A DNA stretch of 64,000 nucleotides from Akkermansia muciniphila. Lineage in GTDB: Bacteria; Verrucomicrobiota; Verrucomicrobiia; Limisphaerales; BJHT01. The stretch's first letter is position 1, and each line of letters begins with the position of its first letter. Below the pieces are notes generated by a model that saw only the letters and a program-made list of their open reading frames with translations, was not told the origin of the DNA and ran no database searches. The DNA is taken from contig CAMAUZ010000007.1 in the NCBI GenBank assembly GCA_945861535.1, forward strand, positions 1 through 64,000, read 5' to 3'. Position numbers and translations under genes: made by a program. Shown one piece after another: positions 28,713 through 37,368 of this stretch.

Positions 28713-29891
28713 ATGAAGCCCACAACTCGGTTCTTGCACACTGCGGACTGGCAACTCGGCAAACCTTTTGCCGGGGTGGAGGACGTTCAAAAGCGGTCCC
28801 GACTCCAGCAAGAGCGGTTCACCGTGCTCAAACGCGTCGGGCAGGTGGCCCGGGAAAATGGGGCGGAATTTGTCTTGGTCGCTGGCGATCTCTTCGATTC
28901 TCCCCGCGCGACAAAATCCACGGTCGCGGCGGCCTGCAGCGCCATCGGCGAGATGGGGATTCCTGTCTTCGCCGTTCCCGGCAATCACGACCACGGCGGC
29001 GCGGGGAGCTTGTGGGAGCAAGAGTTCTTCCAGCGCGAGCGCGAGCAACTGGCGCCCAACTTCACCATCCTGCTCCAGCCTGAGCCGGTCGAACTGGAGA
29101 ATGCGATTCTCTTTCCCTGCCCGCTGCTCCGCCGACACGAAGCAACTGATCCCACTGCCTGGCTGCGCTCGACGGCGGAGTTCGATACCCGGTTTGGCGA
29201 CAAGCCCAGAATCATCCTTGCCCACGGCAGCGTCCTGAACTTCGGCTCGTTTTCGGACGACGAGGAATCGGACACTGGTGCTCCCAACTGGATCGACTTG
29301 AAACGCCTTTCGGAGAACGCGTTTGATTACATCGCGCTGGGCGACTGGCACGGCGCAAAAAGAGTGGCCGACAAAGCTTGGTATTCGGGCACGCCGGAGC
29401 TGGACCGCTTCGTCAAGGGCGACGACCACCATCCCGGCCACATCCTCGTCGTCGAAGCCGGCCGCAGTCAGCCGCCGCAAGTCCAGCCCGTGTGGACCGG
29501 CGCGATCGGGTGGCACGAGCTGCCATTCAGCTTCGCCGATGACACCGGCCTGGTTCACCTGAAGGAATTGGTGGACGAGAAGATAGGCAGCCGGGCGAAC
29601 GAGGACTTGCTCCGGCTGCACCTGAGCGGTTCGCTCGGCATCGAGGCTGCCACCCGGCTTGACCAGATGATCGAGGCCTGGAATGCCCGATTGCTCCGCG
29701 TGAAGCTCTCCAATCAAACCGCCATTGCACCTACTCCCACCGAGTTGGATGGACTCACCCGGCGGACCGGTGATCCCTTGGTATCTTTGGTGGCGGCAAA
29801 ATTAGTCGCGCTGGCGGCGAGTGACACTGAACCAGCGGCCGTGGCACGCATCGCGTTGCGCGAGCTGCACGCCGCCTGCAACGCTCACTAA
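28713..29891 (+). CDS. SbcD/YhaO-like metallophosphoesterase nuclease
   Basis: A 392-residue DNA-repair-type exonuclease of the calcineurin fold. Motifs: TADWQLG (D12, with Q14 where Mre11/SbcD has histidine), AGDLFD (D59), GNHDHGG (90-96), LAHGS (H171) and ALGDWHG (D211, H213, where SbcD usually has GHxH). The DWQ and GDWH variants are, as I recall, common in YhaO-type enzymes, so activity is plausible but metal coordination may differ. A C-terminal capping region of about 130 residues follows. It probably works with the ATPase encoded 11 bases downstream, cutting DNA ends or protein-blocked DNA. Confidence 0.85.
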   Translation: MKPTTRFLHTADWQLGKPFAGVEDVQKRSRLQQERFTVLKRVGQVARENGAEFVLVAGDLFDSPRATKSTVAAACSAIGEMGIPVFAVPGNHDHGGAGSLWEQEFFQREREQLAPNFTILLQPEPVELENAILFPCPLLRRHEATDPTAWLRSTAEFDTRFGDKPRIILAHGSVLNFGSFSDDEESDTGAPNWIDLKRLSENAFDYIALGDWHGAKRVADKAWYSGTPELDRFVKGDDHHPGHILVVEAGRSQPPQVQPVWTGAIGWHELPFSFADDTGLVHLKELVDEKIGSRANEDLLRLHLSGSLGIEAATRLDQMIEAWNARLLRVKLSNQTAIAPTPTELDGLTRRTGDPLVSLVAAKLVALAASDTEPAAVARIALRELHAACNAH

Positions 29892-29902
29892 AAGGAAACC
29901 CC

Positions 29903-32902
29903 ATGCGCATCACGTCTGTTACGCTCCGCAACTGCCGCCTGCATAGCGAATTGAAGGTGGATTTCGATCCTTTTCGCACCCTCATCGGTGGCCCCAACGA
30001 AACGGGCAAAAGCACGCTCATCGAGGCGGTGCATCGCGCCCTCTTTCTGAAAGCCAAAGGCAACACCGAGCACCATCGGTCCCTGAAATCTTGGTTGCAC
30101 CCCGGGAACCCGGAGGTGGAGCTGGCCTTTGAAGCGGGCGGCAACACCTATCTCTTGAAGAAGCGATTTGGACCCGCCGGCACCACGACTTTAGCGCCCT
30201 CGAACTCAGTGCCGCTGGCCGACGATGCCGCCGAGGGTGAACTGGCCCGTCTTCTCAGCGTGGCGGCCGGCATTACGGGCAGGGCTATTGTTCTCCAGTG
30301 GTCCCACCTCTGGGTCTGGCAGGGGCAGGCGGGCGACGATCCTTCGGCCCACGCCACGGCACAGCAAAACGGATTGCTTCAGCGTTTGCAGCTGATTGGT
30401 GGGGCCGCCGCCCTCCAGTCCGAACTGGATGCCCGCGTGGCGAAACATTTCGCCGATGCCAAGGATCAGATTTACACGCAAGCGGACCGACCCAAGAAAG
30501 GCTCCGACCTAGAAAGAGCCGAGAGCACCCTGGCCGGCGCCAGCACGCAACTTGAGCAGGCAAAGGAGCGAGTCCGAAATCTCGAATCCGCGGCGACGAA
30601 TCTGGAAGCGGCCACCCTGGAGTCAGATGCCGCCGGAACCACTCTCGTTGACCTTCAGAAACAACAGGAGGAAACCGAAGCCAAGCTACTCCGAGTTAGC
30701 GAACTTCGACTACAGGAAGCCGGGCAAACCCCGGCTGCAGATCACGCGAACAACCGGCTCGGCGATTTGGTAAAGGCCGACCAGCAAATACTCGCGGCGC
30801 GAACGGACATTTCCAAGCTTGCGATAAGCCTCGAACCGCAGGATATGGCTATCGAGCAATTGAAGAAAGCCACTCAGGATGGCAAGATCGCAACCACCAA
30901 GGCCGAAGAAGCTCACAATGGTACCATCGCGTCGGTCCGCGCCGCGCGCCTCCGTTGTGAACTCGCTTCCGCCCACATCCTACTGTTCGAGAAAGCCGAG
31001 ATTCATGCGAGGCTCACCGCCCGGCAGGAAATAGTTTCGAGGTGTCGAGGCGAACTCTTCGGATTGGAGGAGCAGCTCGCTACGTTACCCAAAGTAGATA
31101 AGCCCGAACTGCATAAGATTCAGAAGCTCGATACGGAATTATCTAAGGCGCGTGCCGCCCTCCAGGCGATGGCCACCGGCCTTAAGATCATCGCCGCTGA
31201 CCAACCTGTCCTAATCGGAGGCCAAGCGGTCACGGTTGGAACTCGTCACATTCTAACCGAGGATGCCGTGGTGCAAATCGGACCAGCCGTGCGTCTTGAA
31301 ATCCAGCCGAGCGGTGGCACCAGCCTCGCCGGGGCGCGTCGGGCTGAAGCTGAGAATTCGCGGGAGCTTCAGGCCATGTTGGATTCTTTAGGACTCCAAT
31401 CAGTCAAGGAAGCAACCGAGGTCCAAGAGAGACGGAACGGGCATGCCTCAAGCATCGCAACCAAAGAAGCCGAACTTAATGGAAATGGAGCGGACAGCCT
31501 CGCCGAGGAATTGCAGGATGCTCAGTACGATCTGACTGCGGCTAAGGCCGGCGTGGAACGGCGCGCTACTCTCGCGCCTGGCTGGAAAGCCCCGGACGAC
31601 AAGTCCTCCGCCAAAGCCATTGCGAGGGAGTTGGAAGGAGAACTCAGTGAGGCCGAGCGACTGGAAAGCGAAGCCAAAACGGCTCGGGATCGTCTCGCCA
31701 CAAAGACAGGTTTGGATGAGGAGGCACTGAACAAGCAGCGGACCGAGACTGAGCAGCAAAGAATCGAACTGAGCAATCTGAACGCCCGCCTTCATCAGTT
31801 TTTGGAAAACCACGGCGATGATACAATCCGCAGTCGTGCTCTAATCGAGTGTCAGTCCGCAAAAAACAAGGCCCAGGATCTTCTCAGGGACACCACCAAC
31901 GCAATCGCCGCACTGCAACCGGAATTGCTGGAACGGGATCGCACACGGATAGCGCGCGCAATCAAAGCGGCAACTGACGAACAAATCGCGGCCGGGAACC
32001 AGATCGCCGTAGCCAAGGCTGCCCTAAGGTCAGACGGCAGCGAAGACCCAGCCGCCGACCTGGCCAGCGCCGAGGCAAAAGCACGATCGGCTGGCGAGCA
32101 TCGAACCAGTGTGGAAAGAAAGTCACAGGCCATCGCCTTACTAGACCAGATGTTTCAGGAAGCGCAGCACAGCCTCGCCGAGCAATTCACTCAACCGCTC
32201 GCGGACAAAATCTCGGGCTACCTCCAGTGTATCTTTGGTGCCGGCGCGCGTGCGCAGGTGGACCTGGAGAACAACGAGTTCACCGGACTGCGGCTCTCCC
32301 GTCCCGGATTCGGAGGTGCCCCCTTCGCCTTCGAATCGCTGAGCGGCGGCGCTAAGGAGCAGACCGCCGCGGCGGTCCGCCTCGCCATGGCCGAAGTGCT
32401 CGCGGCCGATCACGGCGGCTGCCTGCCCGTGGTTTTTGATGACGCGTTTGCCTACTCTGACCCGGAGCGGGTAAACCAGCTCCAGCGCATGTTGGACCTC
32501 GCTGCGACGCGCGGCCTCCAGGTAATCATCCTCACCTGTAATCCGGTCGATTATGCCTCTCTGGGGGCGAAGCCGGTTAGCTTGCGCCCCGAACGACACG
32601 GTCCATCCGTTGGCCGCAACCCAGTTCCAGAATTGGAAGCGGACTCTTCGGACGCTACTCCGCCTGATCCTGAAGCAGAACTCCCATCCGGAGCGGAGGG
32701 TGTGGTCGTCACCCCTGAGCTTTGCGAATCGCTACTCAGGGCGCTGTCGGCGCTCGGCGGATCGAAGGGTAACCAGACCTTGCGCCAGGAGCTCGGCTGG
32801 GATGATCCGACTTACCGCGCGGTCAGGCAGAATCTGATGGCTTCCGGCAAACTGGTTTCCGGCCGGGGCCGGGGCGGCAGCGTCTCTTTGACCAACCGGT
32901 GA
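29903..32902 (+). CDS. SbcC/YhaN-like SMC-family ATPase with winged-helix tail
   Basis: A 999-residue Rad50/SbcC-type ATPase. Walker A is GGPNETGKST (29-38); the signature LSGGAKEQTAA begins near 811 and Walker B VVFDDAF near 843. Long coiled coils fill the middle. In place of a CxxC zinc hook there is a beta-rich insert (about 425-475, ending in an IQPSGG-type turn); no CxxC occurs anywhere in the protein. After the ATPase head, residues 935-999 look like a winged helix-turn-helix (TLRQELGWDDPTYRAVRQ, then SGRGRGGSVSL). AAAGGA lies eight bases before ATG 29903. Partner of the nuclease just upstream. The gene has lower GC than its surroundings (31 of 60 in 31381-31440). Confidence 0.85.
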   Translation: MRITSVTLRNCRLHSELKVDFDPFRTLIGGPNETGKSTLIEAVHRALFLKAKGNTEHHRSLKSWLHPGNPEVELAFEAGGNTYLLKKRFGPAGTTTLAPSNSVPLADDAAEGELARLLSVAAGITGRAIVLQWSHLWVWQGQAGDDPSAHATAQQNGLLQRLQLIGGAAALQSELDARVAKHFADAKDQIYTQADRPKKGSDLERAESTLAGASTQLEQAKERVRNLESAATNLEAATLESDAAGTTLVDLQKQQEETEAKLLRVSELRLQEAGQTPAADHANNRLGDLVKADQQILAARTDISKLAISLEPQDMAIEQLKKATQDGKIATTKAEEAHNGTIASVRAARLRCELASAHILLFEKAEIHARLTARQEIVSRCRGELFGLEEQLATLPKVDKPELHKIQKLDTELSKARAALQAMATGLKIIAADQPVLIGGQAVTVGTRHILTEDAVVQIGPAVRLEIQPSGGTSLAGARRAEAENSRELQAMLDSLGLQSVKEATEVQERRNGHASSIATKEAELNGNGADSLAEELQDAQYDLTAAKAGVERRATLAPGWKAPDDKSSAKAIARELEGELSEAERLESEAKTARDRLATKTGLDEEALNKQRTETEQQRIELSNLNARLHQFLENHGDDTIRSRALIECQSAKNKAQDLLRDTTNAIAALQPELLERDRTRIARAIKAATDEQIAAGNQIAVAKAALRSDGSEDPAADLASAEAKARSAGEHRTSVERKSQAIALLDQMFQEAQHSLAEQFTQPLADKISGYLQCIFGAGARAQVDLENNEFTGLRLSRPGFGGAPFAFESLSGGAKEQTAAAVRLAMAEVLAADHGGCLPVVFDDAFAYSDPERVNQLQRMLDLAATRGLQVIILTCNPVDYASLGAKPVSLRPERHGPSVGRNPVPELEADSSDATPPDPEAELPSGAEGVVVTPELCESLLRALSALGGSKGNQTLRQELGWDDPTYRAVRQNLMASGKLVSGRGRGGSVSLTNR

Positions 32903-33238
32903 GGGTAATCCCGTGCTCTTACGGAAAAAGCGGGAATTAAAGCAGGCAATAAAAAATGGATTTCATTGCAATCGAACTGTGCTTGGTCAGGCTCTCGCCT
33001 CCAAGGAGTCGGGATCAAGCAGCAGACGGTGAGAACCGATTTATTACTCGCGTGAAACCAACCTTCCGTTTGCGGATGAAACTTGAATCACGAGTTGGGG
33101 AGGGAAGGACCTTTTGCAGATACGAGCGCTTGTCAGAGATGCTTGTCGAATTCCCAGGCCGGCGCCTGGGAACGCACCGGCACCGTAGACGAGGCGACCC
33201 CGCCGAGTTCAGAAAGCCAATTCCTATCCGCAAATAAA
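32903..33238. other. 336-base gap, no clear gene
   Basis: No convincing gene is seen between the ATPase and the DUF4116 gene. An exact palindrome-like hairpin at 33151-33172 (ttcccaggcc ggcg cctggga) has no T run. The downstream frame is open back to a TTG at 33083, but that extension has no family-like features. The A+T-rich stretch 32930-32960 could hold a promoter. Confidence 0.5.
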
Positions 33239-34624
33239 ATGAGCAATGACATCAACTACAGCCTAAAGTTCCGCTCCGGCGAGCGGGAGGTGCTAAAACA
33301 GATCAAAGATTACCTAACCGAAAAGAAGCGGCGCTGGAACAGTAGAGGGTCGCAAACAACCGAAGCCCTGCTCAAGAAAACCGGACTGAAACATCCGGCG
33401 GAAGTTGTCACCTGGGGCTTCGAGTTCGAGAAAATCCAAGAGCAAGATGACGGGACCTATTCGATCAAAGCATCTTCATGGGCCAACGAAAACTCCTCAA
33501 ACCCTTGGATTTCCGGCGAGGAGGGAGAACTGAGGTTTCTCTTGGAAAAGTTTCCGGGCCTCGAGATCGCAGGAGAGTTTGGCGATGAATACGGGAAAGG
33601 CCTGGTTAGCGGCTACGAGTTGATTTATCAGGAGGAGGATGAAAGCGATCACGAGTGGGGACAAAATGGCGATGCCTCTTACAACAAGGCCACAACTGAC
33701 CTGCTGCTAAAGTTGTTTCGATGGAATCTCTCTTTTCCGAAAGGTCTAAGGGTAAAGGACTTAAAAGTGTCTCTTGAGCAGGGCGCTGATCCTAATGCTT
33801 GGATGGATGAGCAGCCGCTGTTTGAGTATGTGCGGTTGGCTGTTAGCAATTCCGACCAAGAGCGCGTAAAAGTTCTCGATTTGCTATTTGCGCACCGCAT
33901 GCGACTGGAACGACTGGAGGACTTCGCGAGTTTCATGCTTGCGGTGCCGGGGCTTCCTGACAATGCACGCAGGTTTGCCCAAGATAACCAGTTGATACGC
34001 GCCACCGATGGTGAAACGCGGCTGGAGGTGTTCCGTTTTCTGCTGCAGAAACAGGCCATCAACCGAATGTCTGAGAATTTCTTGGAGGCTGTCGGACCAC
34101 CAGCCGAATGTGACAAGGAAATCGTTGCCATGGCAATCACAAGGTGGGGCCAAACTATCGCCTATGCCAACAAGGCTTTGCGAGCAGACAAGAAACTTGT
34201 GCTGCTTGCTATCAGCGGTCCCGGGGGTTGTGGTCATAACTTGAAGTTTGCCTCAACAGAATTGAAAGACGATCTGGAGGTCGCCTTGGAAGCTGTGCGT
34301 AAAGACGGGGCAGCTTTGGAGCACGTTTCGAGACGGTTGCGTAATGATCGGAGGGTCGTCTCTGCCGCCGTGAAATCCTCCGGCTGGGCTCTGGAATTCG
34401 CTTCAAAACAACTCCGCGCCGACCGCGAAATCGTTCTATCCGCCGTCAAAATATGCGGCAGCGTTTTGCAATTCGCTTCACCAGACCTCAGAAGCAGCCC
34501 GGACATCGTAAAAGCTGCAATCAAGGCACCAGGGAATGGAGCCAGGGAAGCCTTGCAGTATGCTGCGCCGAAGCTGCAGAAAGATCCTGAACTGAAGAAA
34601 ATGGTCCAGCAGAATGAGGGATAG
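33239..34624 (+). CDS. DUF4116 repeat protein
   Basis: A 461-residue protein. The N-terminal half (about 1-280) is charged, has no recognised domain and shows no signal peptide. The C-terminal part contains tandem helical repeats with the DUF4116 pattern: DKKLVLLAISG...LKFASTELKDD, EVALEAVRKDGAALEHVSRR, REIVLSAVKICGSVLQFASP, DIVKAAIKAPG...LQYAAPKLQKD. DUF4116 repeats occur in large cytoplasmic or effector-like proteins and are thought to bind other proteins; no enzymatic role is known to me. Base composition is clearly lower in GC (28 of 60 in 33661-33720) than flanking genes (38 of 60 in cheA, 20461-20520), suggesting acquisition. ATG 33239 is preferred over the TTG at 33083. Confidence 0.7.
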   Translation: MSNDINYSLKFRSGEREVLKQIKDYLTEKKRRWNSRGSQTTEALLKKTGLKHPAEVVTWGFEFEKIQEQDDGTYSIKASSWANENSSNPWISGEEGELRFLLEKFPGLEIAGEFGDEYGKGLVSGYELIYQEEDESDHEWGQNGDASYNKATTDLLLKLFRWNLSFPKGLRVKDLKVSLEQGADPNAWMDEQPLFEYVRLAVSNSDQERVKVLDLLFAHRMRLERLEDFASFMLAVPGLPDNARRFAQDNQLIRATDGETRLEVFRFLLQKQAINRMSENFLEAVGPPAECDKEIVAMAITRWGQTIAYANKALRADKKLVLLAISGPGGCGHNLKFASTELKDDLEVALEAVRKDGAALEHVSRRLRNDRRVVSAAVKSSGWALEFASKQLRADREIVLSAVKICGSVLQFASPDLRSSPDIVKAAIKAPGNGAREALQYAAPKLQKDPELKKMVQQNEG

Positions 34625-35188
34625 TTTGGCATCGACTACCCCCTCGGCTCATTTCCCCGGTTCGGCCACCAAGAAAGGTGGGCTAACGAGTGGCGGGAAA
34701 GGGCGATTGGCAATTCAATCGCCACACGGCAATCGATGGCGCTGCGGAACATCACGGTGGAGCACGAGGTCTACGATAAGGGGTCAGTCCTAACCTTTGA
34801 CACTTGGACGGGAACAAGCGTGAAAGGCTTTCCCCGCCAAGTTTCGCCACGGGTCAAGGCCATGACCGGGACGGTTTTGGCAGACGAATGGGGGCAGGTG
34901 AATGCCGGGTCGAATTCGTCAGACCCCATTTGTCAGTCAGCAGGCCGGCCGGTTCTTGGAAAGTCACCGCGTCTATTTCTGACCGCGAATTAGGAGCATG
35001 AATGGCCATGGATTTCCCGCAGATTCAAGACGACCACAGATGGGGATTTCAATCGGCTGGATCCTGATTTGGTGGGCGTTGATGGATTGGGGCAGTCGTA
35101 TCTGTTGACATTTCACTGGGAAGAATTGGGTGCTGATCAGTTTTCCTCGTTTATCTCCGCAGGACTGTCTTCGCCAAACCCGTTCTCG
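34625..35188. other. 564-base gap, possible remnant
   Basis: No gene can be supported. A hairpin (ggcgattg/caatcgcc, 34702-34723) is present. Bases 34780-34803 read ggggtcagtcctaacctttg, a phrase type I associate with RAYT/REP-like mobile sequences, but it is single-copy here. An 85-codon frame at 34736-34993 has no recognisable family. Bases 35025-35050 match one arm of the repeat at 59839-59872. Confidence 0.4.
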
Positions 35189-37225
35189 TCACTGCGAGCG
35201 GCCGAATTTTTTCTCCAGTTCGCGGAAATTCATTTCGATCATGGTCGGGCGGCCGTGGGGGCAGGTGTAGGGCATGGTGCAGCGGCGGAGGTCGTTGACG
35301 AGGTTCTCGAGTTCGGGGCCGGCGAGGGGATCGTTGGCTTTCACGGCGTGGCGGCAGACGGTTTTGGCGACGACGTGTTCGCCGAGGCGGAGGACGTTAA
35401 TGGTTTGGCCGACGGCCTTGAGTTCATCGACAAGCTCGAGCACGAAGCGGCGCGGGTCGGACACGCGCACGAAGGGCGGCAGGGCATCGACGAGGAAGGT
35501 GCGTTCGCCAAATTCGCTCACGCCGACGCCGAGGCGGGTGAGGCTCTCGATTTGCTCGCGGAGGAATTGGGCGTCGCGCGGGGGCAGTTCGACGGTCTCG
35601 GGGAGGAGGAGGCGCTGGGAAGGCGCGCCGCCTTGTTCGAGGCGGCTGAGCATTTGCTCGAACAGGATGCGCTCGTGCGCGGCGTGCTGGTCGAGCAGCA
35701 CGAGGCCGCGGTCGGATTCGAGCACGACGTAGAGTTTGCCGATGACGCCGACTAGGCGCAGCGGCACGGCGAGAAGGGGCACGGGCGCGTCGAGCGGCGG
35801 GCCGGACGGACGGGGCGGGGCAATGGCTGACGAGGCGGGGGCGGACTTTGGTGCTGATGGGGCAGGTGAACTCGTCGGGGTCGGGACGACGCGGGTGGAT
35901 GGGGTTGGGGCAGCAGGAGATTCGGGAGCAGGCGTGCGTTGCGGCCACGGGATCACGGGCTTCGCGGTTCGGGAGATTCCGAAGTTCGGGAGGTCGGAGG
36001 TTTCCTCGGTTGGACTCGGCGCGTTAGCGGGCGCAGGCACGGGCGGCGCACCGGCCGCAGACTGAAGCGGGAGCTGGGCTGCGGCAGAATCCTCGGCGGA
36101 GGCCGCAGGCGCGGCTACGGGCGCGACCGGGCGCACGGAGGCCGCCGGCGTGTGATACCGCAGCAGCGTCTCGCGCACGGCCTCGGTCACTAGTCGGCGC
36201 ACGTTGCCTTCGTGGCGGAATTTCACCTCGCGCTTCGAGGGGTGGATGTTCACGTCCACTTCGCCGGGATCGATCTCAAGGAAGAGGCAGCAGACGGGAT
36301 AGCGGCCTTTCATCAGCGCCGTGTGATAGCCCTCGGTGAGCGCGAAGTTCAGCCCGCGATTCTCGACGGGGCGGCGGTTGACGAAGACGTGCTGTTCCTC
36401 GCGGGTCGAGCGCGAGACGCCCGGCGCGCCGATGAAGCCCCACAGCCGCAGCGGCGTGGTCGTGCGCTCGTGCAGCACGGCGTCCTCCTCGCTCACGGCG
36501 GCCTCGAGTTCGCCGGTGAAATCGACGGCGAGAAATTTGTCCTGCGCGCCGCGCAACACACGCAGGCGCTCGCGCACCGCGGCCAGCCGCGACGTCGTGT
36601 CGTCGCCGTGCGCCACCGCGGGCAACTGCCACACCTGCCGCGTGTCGCTGGTGAACGTGAGCGCGACCGCCGGATACGCCAGCGCCACGAGCATGAGGTA
36701 ATGCTGGATGTGTGCGCGCTCGGTCTCTTCGCTGCGCAGAAATTTTCGCCGCGGCGGGAGATTGTAGAACAACTGGCGCACTTCCATCGCCGTGCCCGGC
36801 GCGCAGCCCGCCGCCTTCACCTCGATGATTTTGCCGCCGTGAATGACGACCTGCGTGCCGTCGGGCGCGGTCGCGTCGCGCTCGAGGGTCGTGAGCGTGA
36901 AGCGGCTCACGCTGGCAATGCTCGGGAGCGCCTCGCCGCGAAAACCCATCGTCGTGATCGCCTGCAAATCCTCGGCGCGCTGCAGCTTGCTGGTCGCGTG
37001 GCGTTCGAGGCACAGCAGCGCGTCGTCGCGGCTCATGCCCACGCCGTCGTCGGTCACGCGGATGAGACTGCGTCCGCCGGCCTGAATTTCCACGGTGATG
37101 CGCCCCGCCTGGGCGTCGAGGGCGTTCTCGACGAGTTCCTTCACGACGCTGGCCGGCCGCTCGATGACCTCCCCGGCGGCGATCTGATTGGCGACCTGTT
37201 CGGAAAGTAGGCGGATGCGGTTCAT
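35189..37225 (-). CDS. DNA mismatch repair protein MutL
   Basis: A 678-residue MutL. The N-terminal GHKL ATPase has IAAGEVIERPASVVKELVEN, then LDAQAGRI, DDGVGM, TSKL and GFRGEALPSIASV. A proline/serine-rich linker (about 355-475) separates the C-terminal dimerisation domain. That domain carries DQHAAHERILFE, which satisfies the DQHA(x)2E(x)4E metal-binding motif of endonuclease-active MutL, plus CPHGRP near the end. It therefore probably nicks DNA itself, as in organisms without MutH. ATG 37225 begins MNRIRLL; an upstream ATG at 37240 is less conserved. Divergent from the acetamidase gene, with 143 bases between starts. Confidence 0.95.
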   Translation of the reverse strand: MNRIRLLSEQVANQIAAGEVIERPASVVKELVENALDAQAGRITVEIQAGGRSLIRVTDDGVGMSRDDALLCLERHATSKLQRAEDLQAITTMGFRGEALPSIASVSRFTLTTLERDATAPDGTQVVIHGGKIIEVKAAGCAPGTAMEVRQLFYNLPPRRKFLRSEETERAHIQHYLMLVALAYPAVALTFTSDTRQVWQLPAVAHGDDTTSRLAAVRERLRVLRGAQDKFLAVDFTGELEAAVSEEDAVLHERTTTPLRLWGFIGAPGVSRSTREEQHVFVNRRPVENRGLNFALTEGYHTALMKGRYPVCCLFLEIDPGEVDVNIHPSKREVKFRHEGNVRRLVTEAVRETLLRYHTPAASVRPVAPVAAPAASAEDSAAAQLPLQSAAGAPPVPAPANAPSPTEETSDLPNFGISRTAKPVIPWPQRTPAPESPAAPTPSTRVVPTPTSSPAPSAPKSAPASSAIAPPRPSGPPLDAPVPLLAVPLRLVGVIGKLYVVLESDRGLVLLDQHAAHERILFEQMLSRLEQGGAPSQRLLLPETVELPPRDAQFLREQIESLTRLGVGVSEFGERTFLVDALPPFVRVSDPRRFVLELVDELKAVGQTINVLRLGEHVVAKTVCRHAVKANDPLAGPELENLVNDLRRCTMPYTCPHGRPTMIEMNFRELEKKFGRSQ

Positions 37226-37368
37226 GGCGAATGCTCGCAAGAATCGTCACGGGCGCGGCGGCGGCTGTCGAAGCTTTTCCCGGTCGTGACCGTTCGCCAG
37301 GACCGCGGGGTGCGTTTCCCTTCGCTTTCTTGTTGGCCCGCCACGCCCCAACGCGCCACCCTTCACCC

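Noticed and set aside
28713-29891. Inactive nuclease because of Q14 and D211 in place of histidines
   Set aside because: The remaining metal ligands are present and, from memory, the same DWQ/GDWH pattern is common in YhaO-type enzymes, so loss of activity cannot be claimed.
33151-33172. Hairpin considered as a terminator for the SbcC-like gene
   Set aside because: No T run follows and it lies 250 bases beyond the stop codon; better viewed as a short palindromic repeat.
34736-34993. 85-codon open frame after the DUF4116 gene
   Set aside because: No family resemblance, unusual composition for the window, and adjacent hairpin and repeat-like phrases. Left as a possible remnant only.
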